Origin: Chitinophagaceae bacterium
GTDB taxonomy: Bacteria > Bacteroidota > Bacteroidia > Chitinophagales > Chitinophagaceae
Assembly: GCA_019752295.1 (NCBI GenBank)
Contig: JAIEMK010000022.1
Span: forward strand, 1 to 64,000
Reading direction: 5' to 3'
Length of the DNA: 64,000 bases
Shown here piece by piece: positions 1-8,162 of this stretch. The position numbers and the translations under genes are program-made. The notes under the pieces are model-generated. The model saw nothing but the letters and a program-made list of their open reading frames with translations. It was not told the DNA's origin and ran no database searches. How positions within the stretch are numbered: the first letter of the stretch is position 1; every line of letters begins with the position of its first letter.

Positions 1-1
1 A

Positions 2-592
2 ATTGGTAAATTTGCTGCGCTTCAATTATCATTCTTTAGTGAAACTAAAAACTGGGGTCGTGTAACTTACACTTATTCTGGTGATATGAACGGAGATGGT
101 GTATCAGGAAACGATCTGATGTATGTTCCAAAAGATCAAAGCGAAATGAACTTCCAACAGTACACCGTAGCGGGTAACGTTCTTACTGCACAAATGCAGA
201 AAGATGCGTTTGAAACCTATATTGGTCAGGACAGTTATCTGAAGAGTCACAGAGGAACTTATGTTGAGAGAAATGGTGAGTTGATGCCTTATGTTACTCG
301 TTTTGACTTGTCTGCAGTTGTTGAATTGTTCAGCAATATTGGCAAGAACAGACACACTATTCAATTAAGAGGTGATATCTTCGACATTGGCAACCTGATC
401 AATCACAATGCAGGTACCAGCTATGTTGTAAACAACTCTTCTTTATTGAACTTTAGAGGTCTTGATGCTACAGGTACTCCAATTTACAGGTATAACACTG
501 TAAACAATAGTCTTAATTACGGTACTTATCGTAAAGGAACATTTACTTCAGATGTATGGCAGGCTCAGGTAGGTATTCGTTATATCTTCTAG
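2..592 (+). CDS. TonB-dependent outer-membrane receptor, C-terminal fragment (5' end outside window)
   Basis: The reading frame is open from the window edge to the stop, so only about 196 C-terminal residues are visible. The fragment looks like the last strands of a 22-strand barrel: alternating aromatic and polar residues, an Asn/Asp/Gly-rich loop (MNGDGVSGNDLMYVP) and a terminal aromatic residue (GIRYIF) as expected for recognition by the BAM insertion machinery. The loop style is that of Oar-like receptors with an N-terminal carboxypeptidase-regulatory domain, but that part is not visible. Substrate unknown. A strong hairpin terminator follows 20 bases after the stop, so this is the last gene of its transcript. 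Confidence 0.8.
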   Translation: MGKFAALQLSFFSETKNWGRVTYTYSGDMNGDGVSGNDLMYVPKDQSEMNFQQYTVAGNVLTAQMQKDAFETYIGQDSYLKSHRGTYVERNGELMPYVTRFDLSAVVELFSNIGKNRHTIQLRGDIFDIGNLINHNAGTSYVVNNSSLLNFRGLDATGTPIYRYNTVNNSLNYGTYRKGTFTSDVWQAQVGIRYIF

Positions 593-612
593 TTCTACCA
601 TCTTAATTTTAT

Positions 613-648
613 AAAAGAAACGCCTCGAAAATTCGGGGCGTTTCTTTT
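613..648. terminator. Bidirectional rho-independent terminator
   Basis: AAAAGAAACGCC at 613-624 pairs perfectly with GGCGTTTCTTTT at 637-648 around a 12-base loop. A and T runs on either side allow termination in both directions. It sits between the convergent TonB-receptor fragment and the esterase gene. Confidence 0.85.
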
Positions 649-650
649 AT

Positions 651-774
651 AAAATCAAAAATCAAAATTCAAAATTCAAAAAAGGGAATCGCTTAAGTTT
701 TTCTACCTGTTTAATTTATTAAACGCTCTTTTGAATTTTGAATTTTGACTTTTGAATTTTTACTTTTTACTTTT
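651..774. repeat. A+T-rich heptamer-like repeat in inverted pair
   Basis: 651-683 is built from ATCAAAA/TTCAAAA units, and 729-774 from TTTTGAA/TTTTGAC units. The two arms are reverse complements of each other and could form a stem of about 30 bp around a 45-base loop. The right arm runs into the last codons of the esterase gene (Lys-Ser-Lys-Lys-stop). The same unit recurs at 10150-10190 and 39231-39262. Confidence 0.75.
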
Positions 775-1584
775 ATAAGCCCATTTCAAAAATGCAGGAA
801 ACGCATTCCCCCATGTAGGCACATCATGTTTTCCGTTTTCCAGTAACAGATAATGAATATGTTCTTCGGTATAACCCTTTGCTTTTAATTCTACAATCAG
901 ATCAAGGGTGTCATCAATCGAATCTATGATGCCATTATTATTTCTGTCGGCAGTTTCATCTAAAGCGCCACATTGAAAAAAGAATTTTATCCATGGATAG
1001 AAATCTGCTTTCCTGATCTGTAAATGCATCAGCCTGTCTTGCTCATCATCATAACCTTCATCATATGCTTTTCGTCTCCACCACAACGACCCGCTGAAAA
1101 CTCCTATTTTATTGAATTGATTTGGATGATTCCAAACAATATCCAGAGCGCTCAATGCCCCCAAAGAAAATCCAGCGAAAGATTTGTCTTTAAAAGAAGT
1201 TATCTGCAAGTGTTTTCGAAGGAAAGGCAACAATTCATCGAAAATAAATTTCGTGTATAATCCTGCCCGGGCACCACGACCAAGATAGTCAGGAGCATAT
1301 GCGGTACCATATTCCATTTTTCGATCTTCTCCACAATAGATGCCTACAGCAATCAGTGGTTCGATAACCCCTGTTTCAATAAACCCTGAGAGGATCGAAT
1401 CAAAAGGCATTTTTGGCAAATCCTGCCCGTCGTTGATTAGCAATAAACTATACTGCACAGAGGGGTTCATTCTCGCAGGCAAATAAATATCAATAATCAA
1501 TTCTCTTTCCAGAAATTCAGAAAACAATTCGAGCTGTTCAACCACTACAGCCGCTCTTTCATCAACTAGTTTTTCTTCCGACAT
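760..1584 (-). CDS. Alpha/beta-hydrolase esterase (enterochelin-esterase/esterase D type)
   Basis: A 274-residue protein without a signal peptide, of the putative-esterase family that includes Fes and esterase D. Visible catalytic triad: Ser140 in the nucleophile elbow GFSLG, Asp209 in GALDE and His253 in GKHDV. Right after the acid residue is an EF-hand-like loop (DRNNNGIIDSIDD) that could bind calcium. The family hydrolyses ester bonds of siderophores, acyl-thiols or acyl sugars; the substrate here is not predictable. It is divergent from the ATP-grasp/YbdK ligase pair, with about 220 bases between, so co-function is possible but only inferred. The gene ends inside an A+T-rich repeat, which may have altered its last codons. 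Confidence 0.8.
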   Translation of the reverse strand: MSEEKLVDERAAVVVEQLELFSEFLERELIIDIYLPARMNPSVQYSLLLINDGQDLPKMPFDSILSGFIETGVIEPLIAVGIYCGEDRKMEYGTAYAPDYLGRGARAGLYTKFIFDELLPFLRKHLQITSFKDKSFAGFSLGALSALDIVWNHPNQFNKIGVFSGSLWWRRKAYDEGYDDEQDRLMHLQIRKADFYPWIKFFFQCGALDETADRNNNGIIDSIDDTLDLIVELKAKGYTEEHIHYLLLENGKHDVPTWGNAFPAFLKWAYKSKK

Positions 1585-1733
1585 TTTTCAAAAATAAGGT
1601 TTTGATTGATAGTCGAAAAAAGATGATTTTTAAACCCTGCATCAGAATTCAGACGAGTTTCAGTAAATTGAATGCAAATACGAAAAAATCGGGGGGCCGC
1701 ACCTCACTAAAAAAAGTATACATGAAATAAGCA

Positions 1734-1803
1734 TAACGAAAATTTGATACCAACCGAAATGTTTGTTAGCGAATTACATGTAGCCAAAATCAATAAAAAA
1801 CAC
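1734..1803 (+). promoter_or_regulatory. Conserved 5' element, copy A
   Basis: Positions 1734-1774 match 59688-59728 (minus strand) at 38 of 41 bases, including an exact 24-base core at 1751-1774 that begins CAACCGAAATG and ends TTAGCGAAT. A perfect palindrome TACATGTA (1775-1782) follows, then GCCAAAAT (1783-1790), an A-rich run and the ATG at 1804. The order core, spacer, GCCAAAAT, A-rich leader, ATG is the same in all three copies. A TTTG at 1743-1746 lies 20 bases before TAGCGAAT, the usual Bacteroidota -33/-7 spacing, so it may be or include a promoter. Confidence 0.7.
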
Positions 1804-2760
1804 ATGAAAAAAATTGGCGTTTTATTCGGACAGGAACGAAGTTTCCCGATGGCATTTGTTGAACGCATCAATAGTAAAAATATTCCCGACATTATTGCCG
1901 AGCCCGTGCGAATTGACAAAGTGATGCAGGGAGTTGCAAGTGAATATGCTGTAATCATCGATCGCATCAGTCAGGATGTTCCCTTCTATCGTGCTTATTT
2001 AAAAAATGCAGCACTTTGCGGCACGGCGGTAATCAACAATCCTTTTTGGTGGAGTGCTGATGAAAAATTTTTCAATAATTGTCTCGCCACAAAAATTAAT
2101 GTTCCTGTGCCCAAAACGGTAATCCTTCCATCACGAGAATTGCCTTCAGATACATCAGATCAATCTTTCAGCAATTTATCTTATCCACTCGACTGGGAAG
2201 CCATCTTCGACTATGTTGGATTTCCAGCATATATGAAACCTTTTGCCGGTGGTGGATGGAAGAATGTATACAGACTTTCTGACAAAGACGAGTTTTTTGA
2301 GAAGCATGGCGAAACAGCACAATTGGTAATGCTTCTTCAGGAAGAAATTGTTTTTGAAGAATACTACCGCTGTTATTGCATTGGCGGAAAGCATGTGCGC
2401 ATTATGAGTTACGAGCCAAGAAATCCACATCATTTAAGGTATGCTGCAGACTTTGCTCCATCCGCTGAAAAAATAAAAATGATGGAAGAAATTGTGCTGC
2501 GTATAAATGCTTTTTTAGGTTACGATTTCAATACCGTAGAGTTAGCTTTAAGAGATGGAGTTCCTTATGCAATTGATTTTTGTAACCCTGCTCCCGACGC
2601 AGATATTAAAAGCGTAGGGCAGGCAAATTTTGACTGGGTAGTAGAAACCGCAGCTAATTATGCGATCGAAAAAGCACAAACACAAATTCCGGGAGCAGAC
2701 AACCTAACATGGGGAAAATACGTTAAAAGAGGAAGCTTAAAACAAACACTTTATCCATAG
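1804..2760 (+). CDS. ATP-grasp family ligase
   Basis: A 318-residue protein from ATG 1804 (MKKIGVLFGQERSF). Upstream TTG 1744 and ATG 1759 starts are possible, but they would translate the conserved non-coding element, so 1804 is preferred. It has ATP-grasp features: an N-terminal pre-ATP-grasp fold, a glycine-rich nucleotide loop (KPFAGGGWKNVY), a central LQEEIVFEEYYRCYCIGG strand pair, and an acidic metal-binding end (NTVELALRDG, then AIDFCNPAPDAD). Such enzymes activate a carboxylate as acyl phosphate and join it to an amine or thiol. The next gene, 58 bases downstream on the same strand, encodes another carboxylate-amine ligase, so the two probably act in series on one small molecule. Substrate not predictable. 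Confidence 0.8.
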   Translation: MKKIGVLFGQERSFPMAFVERINSKNIPDIIAEPVRIDKVMQGVASEYAVIIDRISQDVPFYRAYLKNAALCGTAVINNPFWWSADEKFFNNCLATKINVPVPKTVILPSRELPSDTSDQSFSNLSYPLDWEAIFDYVGFPAYMKPFAGGGWKNVYRLSDKDEFFEKHGETAQLVMLLQEEIVFEEYYRCYCIGGKHVRIMSYEPRNPHHLRYAADFAPSAEKIKMMEEIVLRINAFLGYDFNTVELALRDGVPYAIDFCNPAPDADIKSVGQANFDWVVETAANYAIEKAQTQIPGADNLTWGKYVKRGSLKQTLYP

Positions 2761-2818
2761 GATGAAGACGCTTTAAAAGATTGCATTTTTAAAAACTCAG
2801 GTCATATAAGAGGCGCAT

Positions 2819-3928
2819 ATGGGGAATCTTAATTATAAACAATTTACACTCGGCGTTGAAGAGGAATACATGGTGTTGGACCCAACTACCCGAGAACTTG
2901 CCAGCCATGAACAGAAGATTGTGATCGAAGGCCAGAAATTATTGAAAGACAAAGTAAAGGCCGAGATGCACCAAGCGGTTGTTGAAGTGGGAACCGATAT
3001 CTGTCAGGATATTGATGAGGCATTCAAAGATGTAGCCACATTAAGAGGCACCATTGCAGAGATTGCGGGGAATCTTGGTTTTTGGATGGGCGCATCGGGT
3101 ACACATCCCTTTAGCCATTGGCAAAGTCAGTTGATTACCGATCATGTTAGATATAATCAGATTGTTACAGAATTACAGGAAGCAGCCAGAAGTAACTTAA
3201 TTTTCGGCCTCCATGTACACGTAGGCATGGAAGACCGAAAAATGGCTATTCATATCGCCAATACAGCCCGATATTTCCTTCCGCACGTGTATGCGCTCAG
3301 TACTAACTCTCCGTTTTGGGAAGGACGGGAAACAGGCTATAAATCGTTTCGAACCAAAGTGTTCGACAAATTTCCAAGAACCGGCATTCCAGATTATTTT
3401 GAAAGTATTGAAGCTTATGAGAACTATGTAAACCTATTAATTAAAACAAATTGCATTGATAACGCCAAGAAAATTTGGTGGGATCTGAGGGTTCACCCCT
3501 TCTTCAATACCGTAGAATTCAGAATCTGCGATGTTCCGTTGACTGTTTCTGAGACTATTACGATTGCTGCTTTATTTCAGGCTATCTGTGCCAAAATCTA
3601 TAAACTACGTTCCCAAAACCTGAATTTTATGATCTATGAACGGGCGCTGATTACCGAAAATAAATGGCGTGCGAGCAGGTATGGAATTGATGGTACCCTG
3701 ATCGACTTTGGAAAAGAAACGGAAGTAAACACCCGCTTACTGATCTACGAATTACTGGATTTTGTAGACGATGTGGTGGATGAACTGGGAAGCAGGCATA
3801 TGATTAATCGGGTGGTTAAAATTTTTGAAACTGGTACGGGCGCCGACAGGCAATTAAGCGTGTACCAGAATACAAACAGTTTGGTTAGTGTAGTTGACTA
3901 TATTCACGAACAATTCCTTAGTATTTAA
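2819..3928 (+). CDS. YbdK-type carboxylate-amine ligase (GCS2 family)
   Basis: 369 residues, the usual length for the GCS2/COG2170 family. It opens with the family signature GVEEEYMVLDP (the EEE acidic residues bind Mg-ATP) and keeps the HVHVGM segment and the RICDVPLTVSE segment of the active site. Escherichia coli YbdK has weak glutamate-cysteine ligase activity and its true role is unknown. No glutathione synthetase is nearby, so glutathione synthesis is not supported. The pairing with an ATP-grasp ligase follows the pattern of predicted amidoligase systems that make small peptides or amidated metabolites. No terminator is visible before the next gene, 140 bases away. Confidence 0.85.
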   Translation: MGNLNYKQFTLGVEEEYMVLDPTTRELASHEQKIVIEGQKLLKDKVKAEMHQAVVEVGTDICQDIDEAFKDVATLRGTIAEIAGNLGFWMGASGTHPFSHWQSQLITDHVRYNQIVTELQEAARSNLIFGLHVHVGMEDRKMAIHIANTARYFLPHVYALSTNSPFWEGRETGYKSFRTKVFDKFPRTGIPDYFESIEAYENYVNLLIKTNCIDNAKKIWWDLRVHPFFNTVEFRICDVPLTVSETITIAALFQAICAKIYKLRSQNLNFMIYERALITENKWRASRYGIDGTLIDFGKETEVNTRLLIYELLDFVDDVVDELGSRHMINRVVKIFETGTGADRQLSVYQNTNSLVSVVDYIHEQFLSI

Positions 3929-4068
3929 TAAGTTAGTCATAAAGCTGGATAATCTGAGGCCCCCATTTCAGGATTTTTTGGTTTCTTTAGCATGTTGAAT
4001 AGTAGTTTTTCAGGCAGCGAAAACATTTGCCCGGGTATCTCTATTATTGATATTGATCAAAACCCCAA

Positions 4069-4611
4069 TTGCCGGTGACGGAAAATGATCTGATTAAAGG
4101 ATGTATTAAGCAAAACTCACATTGCCAGCGGATGCTATTTGAGCAATTCGCAGGCAAGATGATGAGCGTATGCCTTAGATATGCGAACGACACAATGGAG
4201 GCGGAAGATATCATGCAAGACGGATTTATCAAGGTATTTCAATATCTCCATCAATTTAAATTTGAGGGGAGTTTCGAGGGATGGATCAGGCGGATTATAG
4301 TGAATACGGCCATCCGACACCTTGAAAAAAAGAAATTGCATTTTAAGGAAATTGACGAATCAGGGGCAAATACACCCCAACTCGACCCATATGCCTACTC
4401 CCACTTAGGACAGGATGATTTGATGAAACTGATCAGTCAACTCCCGGAAGGATATAGAGTGGTATTTAACCTGAACGTAATTGAGGGATATACTCATGAA
4501 GAAATAGCAGAAATGTTACATATACAACCTGGTACCAGTCGCAGCCAACTGGTAAAAGCCAGAAAAATGCTGCAACAACAAATCATACAATTACAAAAAA
4601 TTGCTGTATAA
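4069..4611 (+). CDS. ECF-family RNA polymerase sigma factor
   Basis: About 180 residues with sigma region 2 (residues 12-80; AGKMMSVCLRYANDTMEAED, then DGFIKVFQYL) and region 4 (about 119-172; LPEGYRVVFNLNVIEGYTHEEIA, then PGTSRSQLVKARKML). An in-frame stop at 4054 leaves only non-ATG starts, TTG 4069 or GTG 4075; TTG 4069 is used here. The stop codon is one base from the ATG of the next gene, so the two are translationally coupled. ECF sigma factors of this Bacteroidota type usually direct surface or envelope genes, held in check by a coupled membrane partner. Confidence 0.9.
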   Translation: MPVTENDLIKGCIKQNSHCQRMLFEQFAGKMMSVCLRYANDTMEAEDIMQDGFIKVFQYLHQFKFEGSFEGWIRRIIVNTAIRHLEKKKLHFKEIDESGANTPQLDPYAYSHLGQDDLMKLISQLPEGYRVVFNLNVIEGYTHEEIAEMLHIQPGTSRSQLVKARKMLQQQIIQLQKIAV

Positions 4612-4612
4612 T

Positions 4613-6076
4613 ATGACAGATAACCAGTTCGACAACTTCTTCAGGGAGAAGCTCAGAGACCATACGGCACCGGTACCGGATGGGTTATGGGAAAAAATTC
4701 ACCCCGAGAAAGATAAACGCCCCAAGGGTTTTTATCTACCCAAAATAAATGGTACCGGATTAATGGTAGCCGCCTTACTGGTTGGGTCAGTCGTTATTGG
4801 ACTGTTAACCTATCAGTCGAAGCAATCTGTTGCGCCGGTAACAGAAAATGCAATCCATCAGGCACCTGCTTCTAATACTATCAATAATCAATCAAACTCA
4901 AAAGAAAACAAACCATCAAATAATTCTACACTACTTAATCCGTCATCAAGTAATAGTTCATCACAAGACGAAGCATCCGAAACAACTACCCTATCTGAAA
5001 AGGCCACAAGAGAATCAATCGGTGATTCTAAAAAAGTAAACAACAACTTATTGTTGTCAAGCAATCGGCAAGCTTTAGACATTAGCAGTCTGCCTTTTAG
5101 CACGCAAGTTGTTGCCAATAACAAGAGGTTACAGGCCGCAGATCAGATCAGTTCAGAAACAGAAACAGAAACAGAAATGGCTCAGTTCCCTCCTATTGCC
5201 AATATTGCGCAGGGAGAATTGCTATTTTTTAATCTGAATAATATTGCCAGTAAAACGGGATCCGTACAAAAACAGCTTGCTGCCAACGGGCACGATAAAA
5301 ATATCAGATCAAAAATTATTATTTGCCCTTCCAGCAACAGAGGCAGGTCGGACTTTAATAGTGACTGGGCCTTTGAGCTTTTTGCATCGCCCGATTATTC
5401 TATCAAAAAAGTGACCAACATTTCAGCCTCTCAACAGTATCTGAATAAGAAAGACAGCAGTGAGCAAATGGAAGTTGGATATTCTGCGGGTTTTAGAATT
5501 GTAAAACCTTTAACAACCAATTTGCTTTTAAAAGCGGGGTTTCAATATTCTCAAGTGAATCAAAAATTTACTTATCGTAACGAGAACGAAATAAAAACAA
5601 CTACTGTTATTACTAATAGAACCATCATCAGAGCGCCGGGAGATACCATTATAGTTGCAGATACCAGTATTCTACGACAGGTTGGCTTTAGCGTTAAAAC
5701 AGTACACAATCATTACAAGAGTATTGATATACCTGTAACCATCGGATACCAATTCGGCAACGAAGATCTTTCAATAGGTATCAATGGTGGCGTGGTCTTC
5801 AACCTGAGTTCATGGTATCAGGGTGAGCTGCTAGATACATCACTTGCCTCGGTTCCGATAAACAAGATTAGTAGCAGTATTTATAAAACAAATATTGGCA
5901 TGGGTTTGTATTCGAGCATCAGTATTTTAAAAAGGATTAATGACAATACGCACTTGTTTTTTGAACCCTATTTCAGATATAATCTTTCGGATATGACCAA
6001 TAGCCAGTCTACTTACAACCAAAGGTTCCATGTAGGTGGGTTAGCAATAGGATTAAGATTCAATTTAAATAGGTAG
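4613..6076 (+). CDS. Membrane-anchored protein with anti-sigma-like N-terminus and PorT-type beta-barrel C-terminus
   Basis: 487 residues from ATG 4613. The cytoplasmic N-terminus (FDNFFREKLRDHTAPVPDGLWEKI) matches the short domain that starts many Bacteroidota sigma-factor partner proteins. One transmembrane helix follows (about residues 50-68), then a Ser/Asn/Thr-rich linker (about 70-190) and a C-terminal region of about 250 residues with alternating strands that ends in GLAIGLRFNLNR, as in outer-membrane-beta-barrel (PorT-like) proteins. An inner-membrane helix and an outer-membrane barrel in one chain is odd; the linker would have to cross the periplasm, or the C-terminal fold is soluble. 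It is coupled to the ECF sigma gene, so an anti-sigma or sensor role is likely but inferred. Confidence 0.65.
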   Translation: MTDNQFDNFFREKLRDHTAPVPDGLWEKIHPEKDKRPKGFYLPKINGTGLMVAALLVGSVVIGLLTYQSKQSVAPVTENAIHQAPASNTINNQSNSKENKPSNNSTLLNPSSSNSSSQDEASETTTLSEKATRESIGDSKKVNNNLLLSSNRQALDISSLPFSTQVVANNKRLQAADQISSETETETEMAQFPPIANIAQGELLFFNLNNIASKTGSVQKQLAANGHDKNIRSKIIICPSSNRGRSDFNSDWAFELFASPDYSIKKVTNISASQQYLNKKDSSEQMEVGYSAGFRIVKPLTTNLLLKAGFQYSQVNQKFTYRNENEIKTTTVITNRTIIRAPGDTIIVADTSILRQVGFSVKTVHNHYKSIDIPVTIGYQFGNEDLSIGINGGVVFNLSSWYQGELLDTSLASVPINKISSSIYKTNIGMGLYSSISILKRINDNTHLFFEPYFRYNLSDMTNSQSTYNQRFHVGGLAIGLRFNLNR

Positions 6077-6123
6077 GCAACAAAAAACTATCTTCTCGTA
6101 TCTCAATATAAAAGGAAGCCCCA

Positions 6124-7179
6124 ATGAAAAAAACAAACGCAATACTTGGATGCTTTTTGCTTTTATTATTAAATGCATGCACAAAAGAAATTTCGAGTAA
6201 TAATAATTTTACACCCTATACCGGTAATCCGTTGAATGATACGGCATGGGTTAGAACGGTAACAGGCGATGCAGCAATTTATGCATTGGCCGACACCATT
6301 TTTCAAAGAAATTTTTTCGTTGATTCATTTGATCTAACTAAAGAAGCGAAGCTCGAATACGGCGACAGTCTGGAAGTTGAAATAGATGCAAATAGTTTTT
6401 TTGCAGGTACCGGTGGTGGACCTGGTGGCGGTGGACCAGGAGGTCCAGGTGGTCCGGGTGGAACACTGGATGGCAAAGCAAAAATTGAAATTTTAAGACT
6501 GCAGAAAAAAGGTGATTTTATTAAAGCATATCGACCCAACAATAGTTTCGGGTATCCGCTGGAAACTGCCGGAGGATTCTTTATCCGTGTTTCAAAAAAT
6601 GGACAGGAGCTGGTTTTGAATCCGGGTTCAAAAGTTAAAATCAATTTTTCTGATATAGCAGAGCCGGTTAATAATATGCAGGTATTCTATGGCAGAGAAA
6701 CCTTCCCATTCCCAATGGGCGCATTAGATTCGGCACATACCTGGATAAGAGAAGTGGATACCAGTTGGATAAAAACTTTCAGTAAACAAACCAATACTGG
6801 ATATATAAAAGGGTATAAGTTGGAAGCATCCCATTTACGTTGGATTAGTGCGCATCGATATATGGATAGTACCGTGGCTAAGACAAATATTTATGCCATT
6901 TTACCTCCAAACTTTACCAATAAAAATACACAGGTATTTACTGTCTTCAATAATAACAGAACTGTATTGGCAATGCAAAGCGATATTGGATCAAGAAGCT
7001 TTATGACAGGCAATATTCCACTGAGATCGAAAATAACATTGGTATCAATTTCTAAAATCGGGTTGGACCTTTATTTGGGAACCAAGGTTGTAAATGATGT
7101 AGGAACCGTAATTAATTACAGCATTAGTCCAGAAAAGAAAACTTTGGCACAAATATTGGACTATTTAAACGCCTTATAG
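6124..7179 (+). CDS. Lipoprotein of unknown function with Gly/Pro-rich insert
   Basis: 351 residues. The lipoprotein signal peptide is clear (MKKTNAILGCFLLLLLNAC, lipobox Cys19). A Gly/Pro-rich insert lies at about residues 97-113 (GTGGGPGGGGPGGPGGPGGT; DNA 6409-6463), a low-complexity region that could change length by slippage. The rest is predicted beta-rich, with no enzyme motif I recognise. It starts 47 bases after the barrel gene and ends before a hairpin terminator, so sigma factor, barrel protein and lipoprotein form one transcription unit. It may be the envelope target or co-sensor of that system, which is inference only. Confidence 0.75.
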   Translation: MKKTNAILGCFLLLLLNACTKEISSNNNFTPYTGNPLNDTAWVRTVTGDAAIYALADTIFQRNFFVDSFDLTKEAKLEYGDSLEVEIDANSFFAGTGGGPGGGGPGGPGGPGGTLDGKAKIEILRLQKKGDFIKAYRPNNSFGYPLETAGGFFIRVSKNGQELVLNPGSKVKINFSDIAEPVNNMQVFYGRETFPFPMGALDSAHTWIREVDTSWIKTFSKQTNTGYIKGYKLEASHLRWISAHRYMDSTVAKTNIYAILPPNFTNKNTQVFTVFNNNRTVLAMQSDIGSRSFMTGNIPLRSKITLVSISKIGLDLYLGTKVVNDVGTVINYSISPEKKTLAQILDYLNAL

Positions 7180-7213
7180 TTTGAATTATAAGAATCATCG
7201 GGGGATGAAAAAG

Positions 7214-7245
7214 AGGGCTGTATTTTTACGGCCCTTTATTTTTTA
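7214..7245. terminator. Rho-independent terminator between convergent genes
   Basis: AGGGCTGT (7214-7221) pairs with ACGGCCCT (7228-7235) with one G-U pair and a six-base loop, followed by TTATTTTTT. On the minus strand the stem is followed by CTTTTTC, so it may serve both the lipoprotein and the exported-protein gene. It overlaps the last codons of the minus-strand gene. Confidence 0.75.
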
Positions 7246-8162
7246 AAATCAAAGAGCGTGGCCGTAAAAATTGCTCGCTCCCTTTTTTTGAATATCACAT
7301 TCCAGTTTCCTTTGTAGCGTAACACACTGGGTACCGTTAATCCGTTAAATTTGGTCATCTCAACTTCCATATTTACATCAAAATCATAAACCCCTGCTTT
7401 GTAGCTGAGGCTATAGTTTCGAGCCAACACTTCCAGTGTCTTCATATCGAACCAAGTAATCATTTCATCCACTACAATATTATCTTTTTTAAGTCCACTC
7501 AAATCTTCTTTAGGAACGATCGAGAACACATAAGCAAGTATTCCATGGTATTCCACAATATCCAAACGATAGTTATAATTTTTTTGCGCATGCGCGTCAT
7601 ACAGATCCAGCTTGTCGCCAATAAAAGGGATGCCGGGTATTTTTTTCCCAGGATTAAAGAACAATATTTTTAATTGCTCTTTGTGCTTTTCAATACCCGA
7701 CTTATCTGATGTTGACAGGTTTCTTCCCCTAACAATATTATTCTCTCCACAAATTTTTCCTTTCGTGAAAAAAAGTCCTGCATACAATTCCGGAGTTAGA
7801 TAATTATACTTGTTTTTTGAATCGTAGAAATCGCCCGTAACGGTTTCTTCCAAAACATCCATGGTTCGGCAACCATCGATATGATTCTGGCGGGTTTTAC
7901 TGGATAAGGAAGCTTTTACTGCTCCTGATTTATCCAACATCCTGATATCGTTATAAGAAGAGAAGCCCAGTATGCGCAGATTGCGAAAAGCTTTATAAAA
8001 AGTAGTGTCTTCTTTTATAATGGCGAGAACTCTTTTGTAATCAAAATTGTTTCTTACAACAACTTCAGCCAAAGTGAAAGGCTGTTTATCCACTACTACA
8101 GTTGTGTCTTGTGCATGCGCATAGCATGAAAGAAATAAGAAAACAAAAAAACTATATCGCAT
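7236..8162 (-). CDS. Exported protein of unknown function
   Basis: 308 residues with a Sec signal peptide (MRYSFFVFLFLSCYAHAQ, cleavage after AHA). A short segment resembling the end of a carboxypeptidase-regulatory domain (PFTLAEVVVRNN) comes first, then a long beta-rich region. I do not recognise a catalytic motif. The start codon overlaps the stop of the deformylase gene by one base (TAATG), so it is translationally coupled to def. The pattern of a secreted beta-rich protein ending in KRERAIFTATLFDF suggests a periplasmic or outer-membrane-associated protein. A link with deformylase function is not evident; co-transcription may be for expression level only. Confidence 0.7.
   Translation of the reverse strand: MRYSFFVFLFLSCYAHAQDTTVVVDKQPFTLAEVVVRNNFDYKRVLAIIKEDTTFYKAFRNLRILGFSSYNDIRMLDKSGAVKASLSSKTRQNHIDGCRTMDVLEETVTGDFYDSKNKYNYLTPELYAGLFFTKGKICGENNIVRGRNLSTSDKSGIEKHKEQLKILFFNPGKKIPGIPFIGDKLDLYDAHAQKNYNYRLDIVEYHGILAYVFSIVPKEDLSGLKKDNIVVDEMITWFDMKTLEVLARNYSLSYKAGVYDFDVNMEVEMTKFNGLTVPSVLRYKGNWNVIFKKRERAIFTATLFDFKK

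Noticed and set aside
1744-1803. Longer start for the ATP-grasp gene.
   Set aside because: The extra codons translate the conserved non-coding element, which also occurs before two unrelated genes.
2819-3928. Glutathione synthesis role for the YbdK-type ligase.
   Set aside because: No glutathione synthetase is near, and YbdK-type enzymes have only weak activity of this kind.
6409-6463. Gly/Pro-rich stretch as a frameshift or collagen-like domain.
   Set aside because: The frame is intact on both sides and the run is too short for a collagen fold; it reads as a low-complexity insert.
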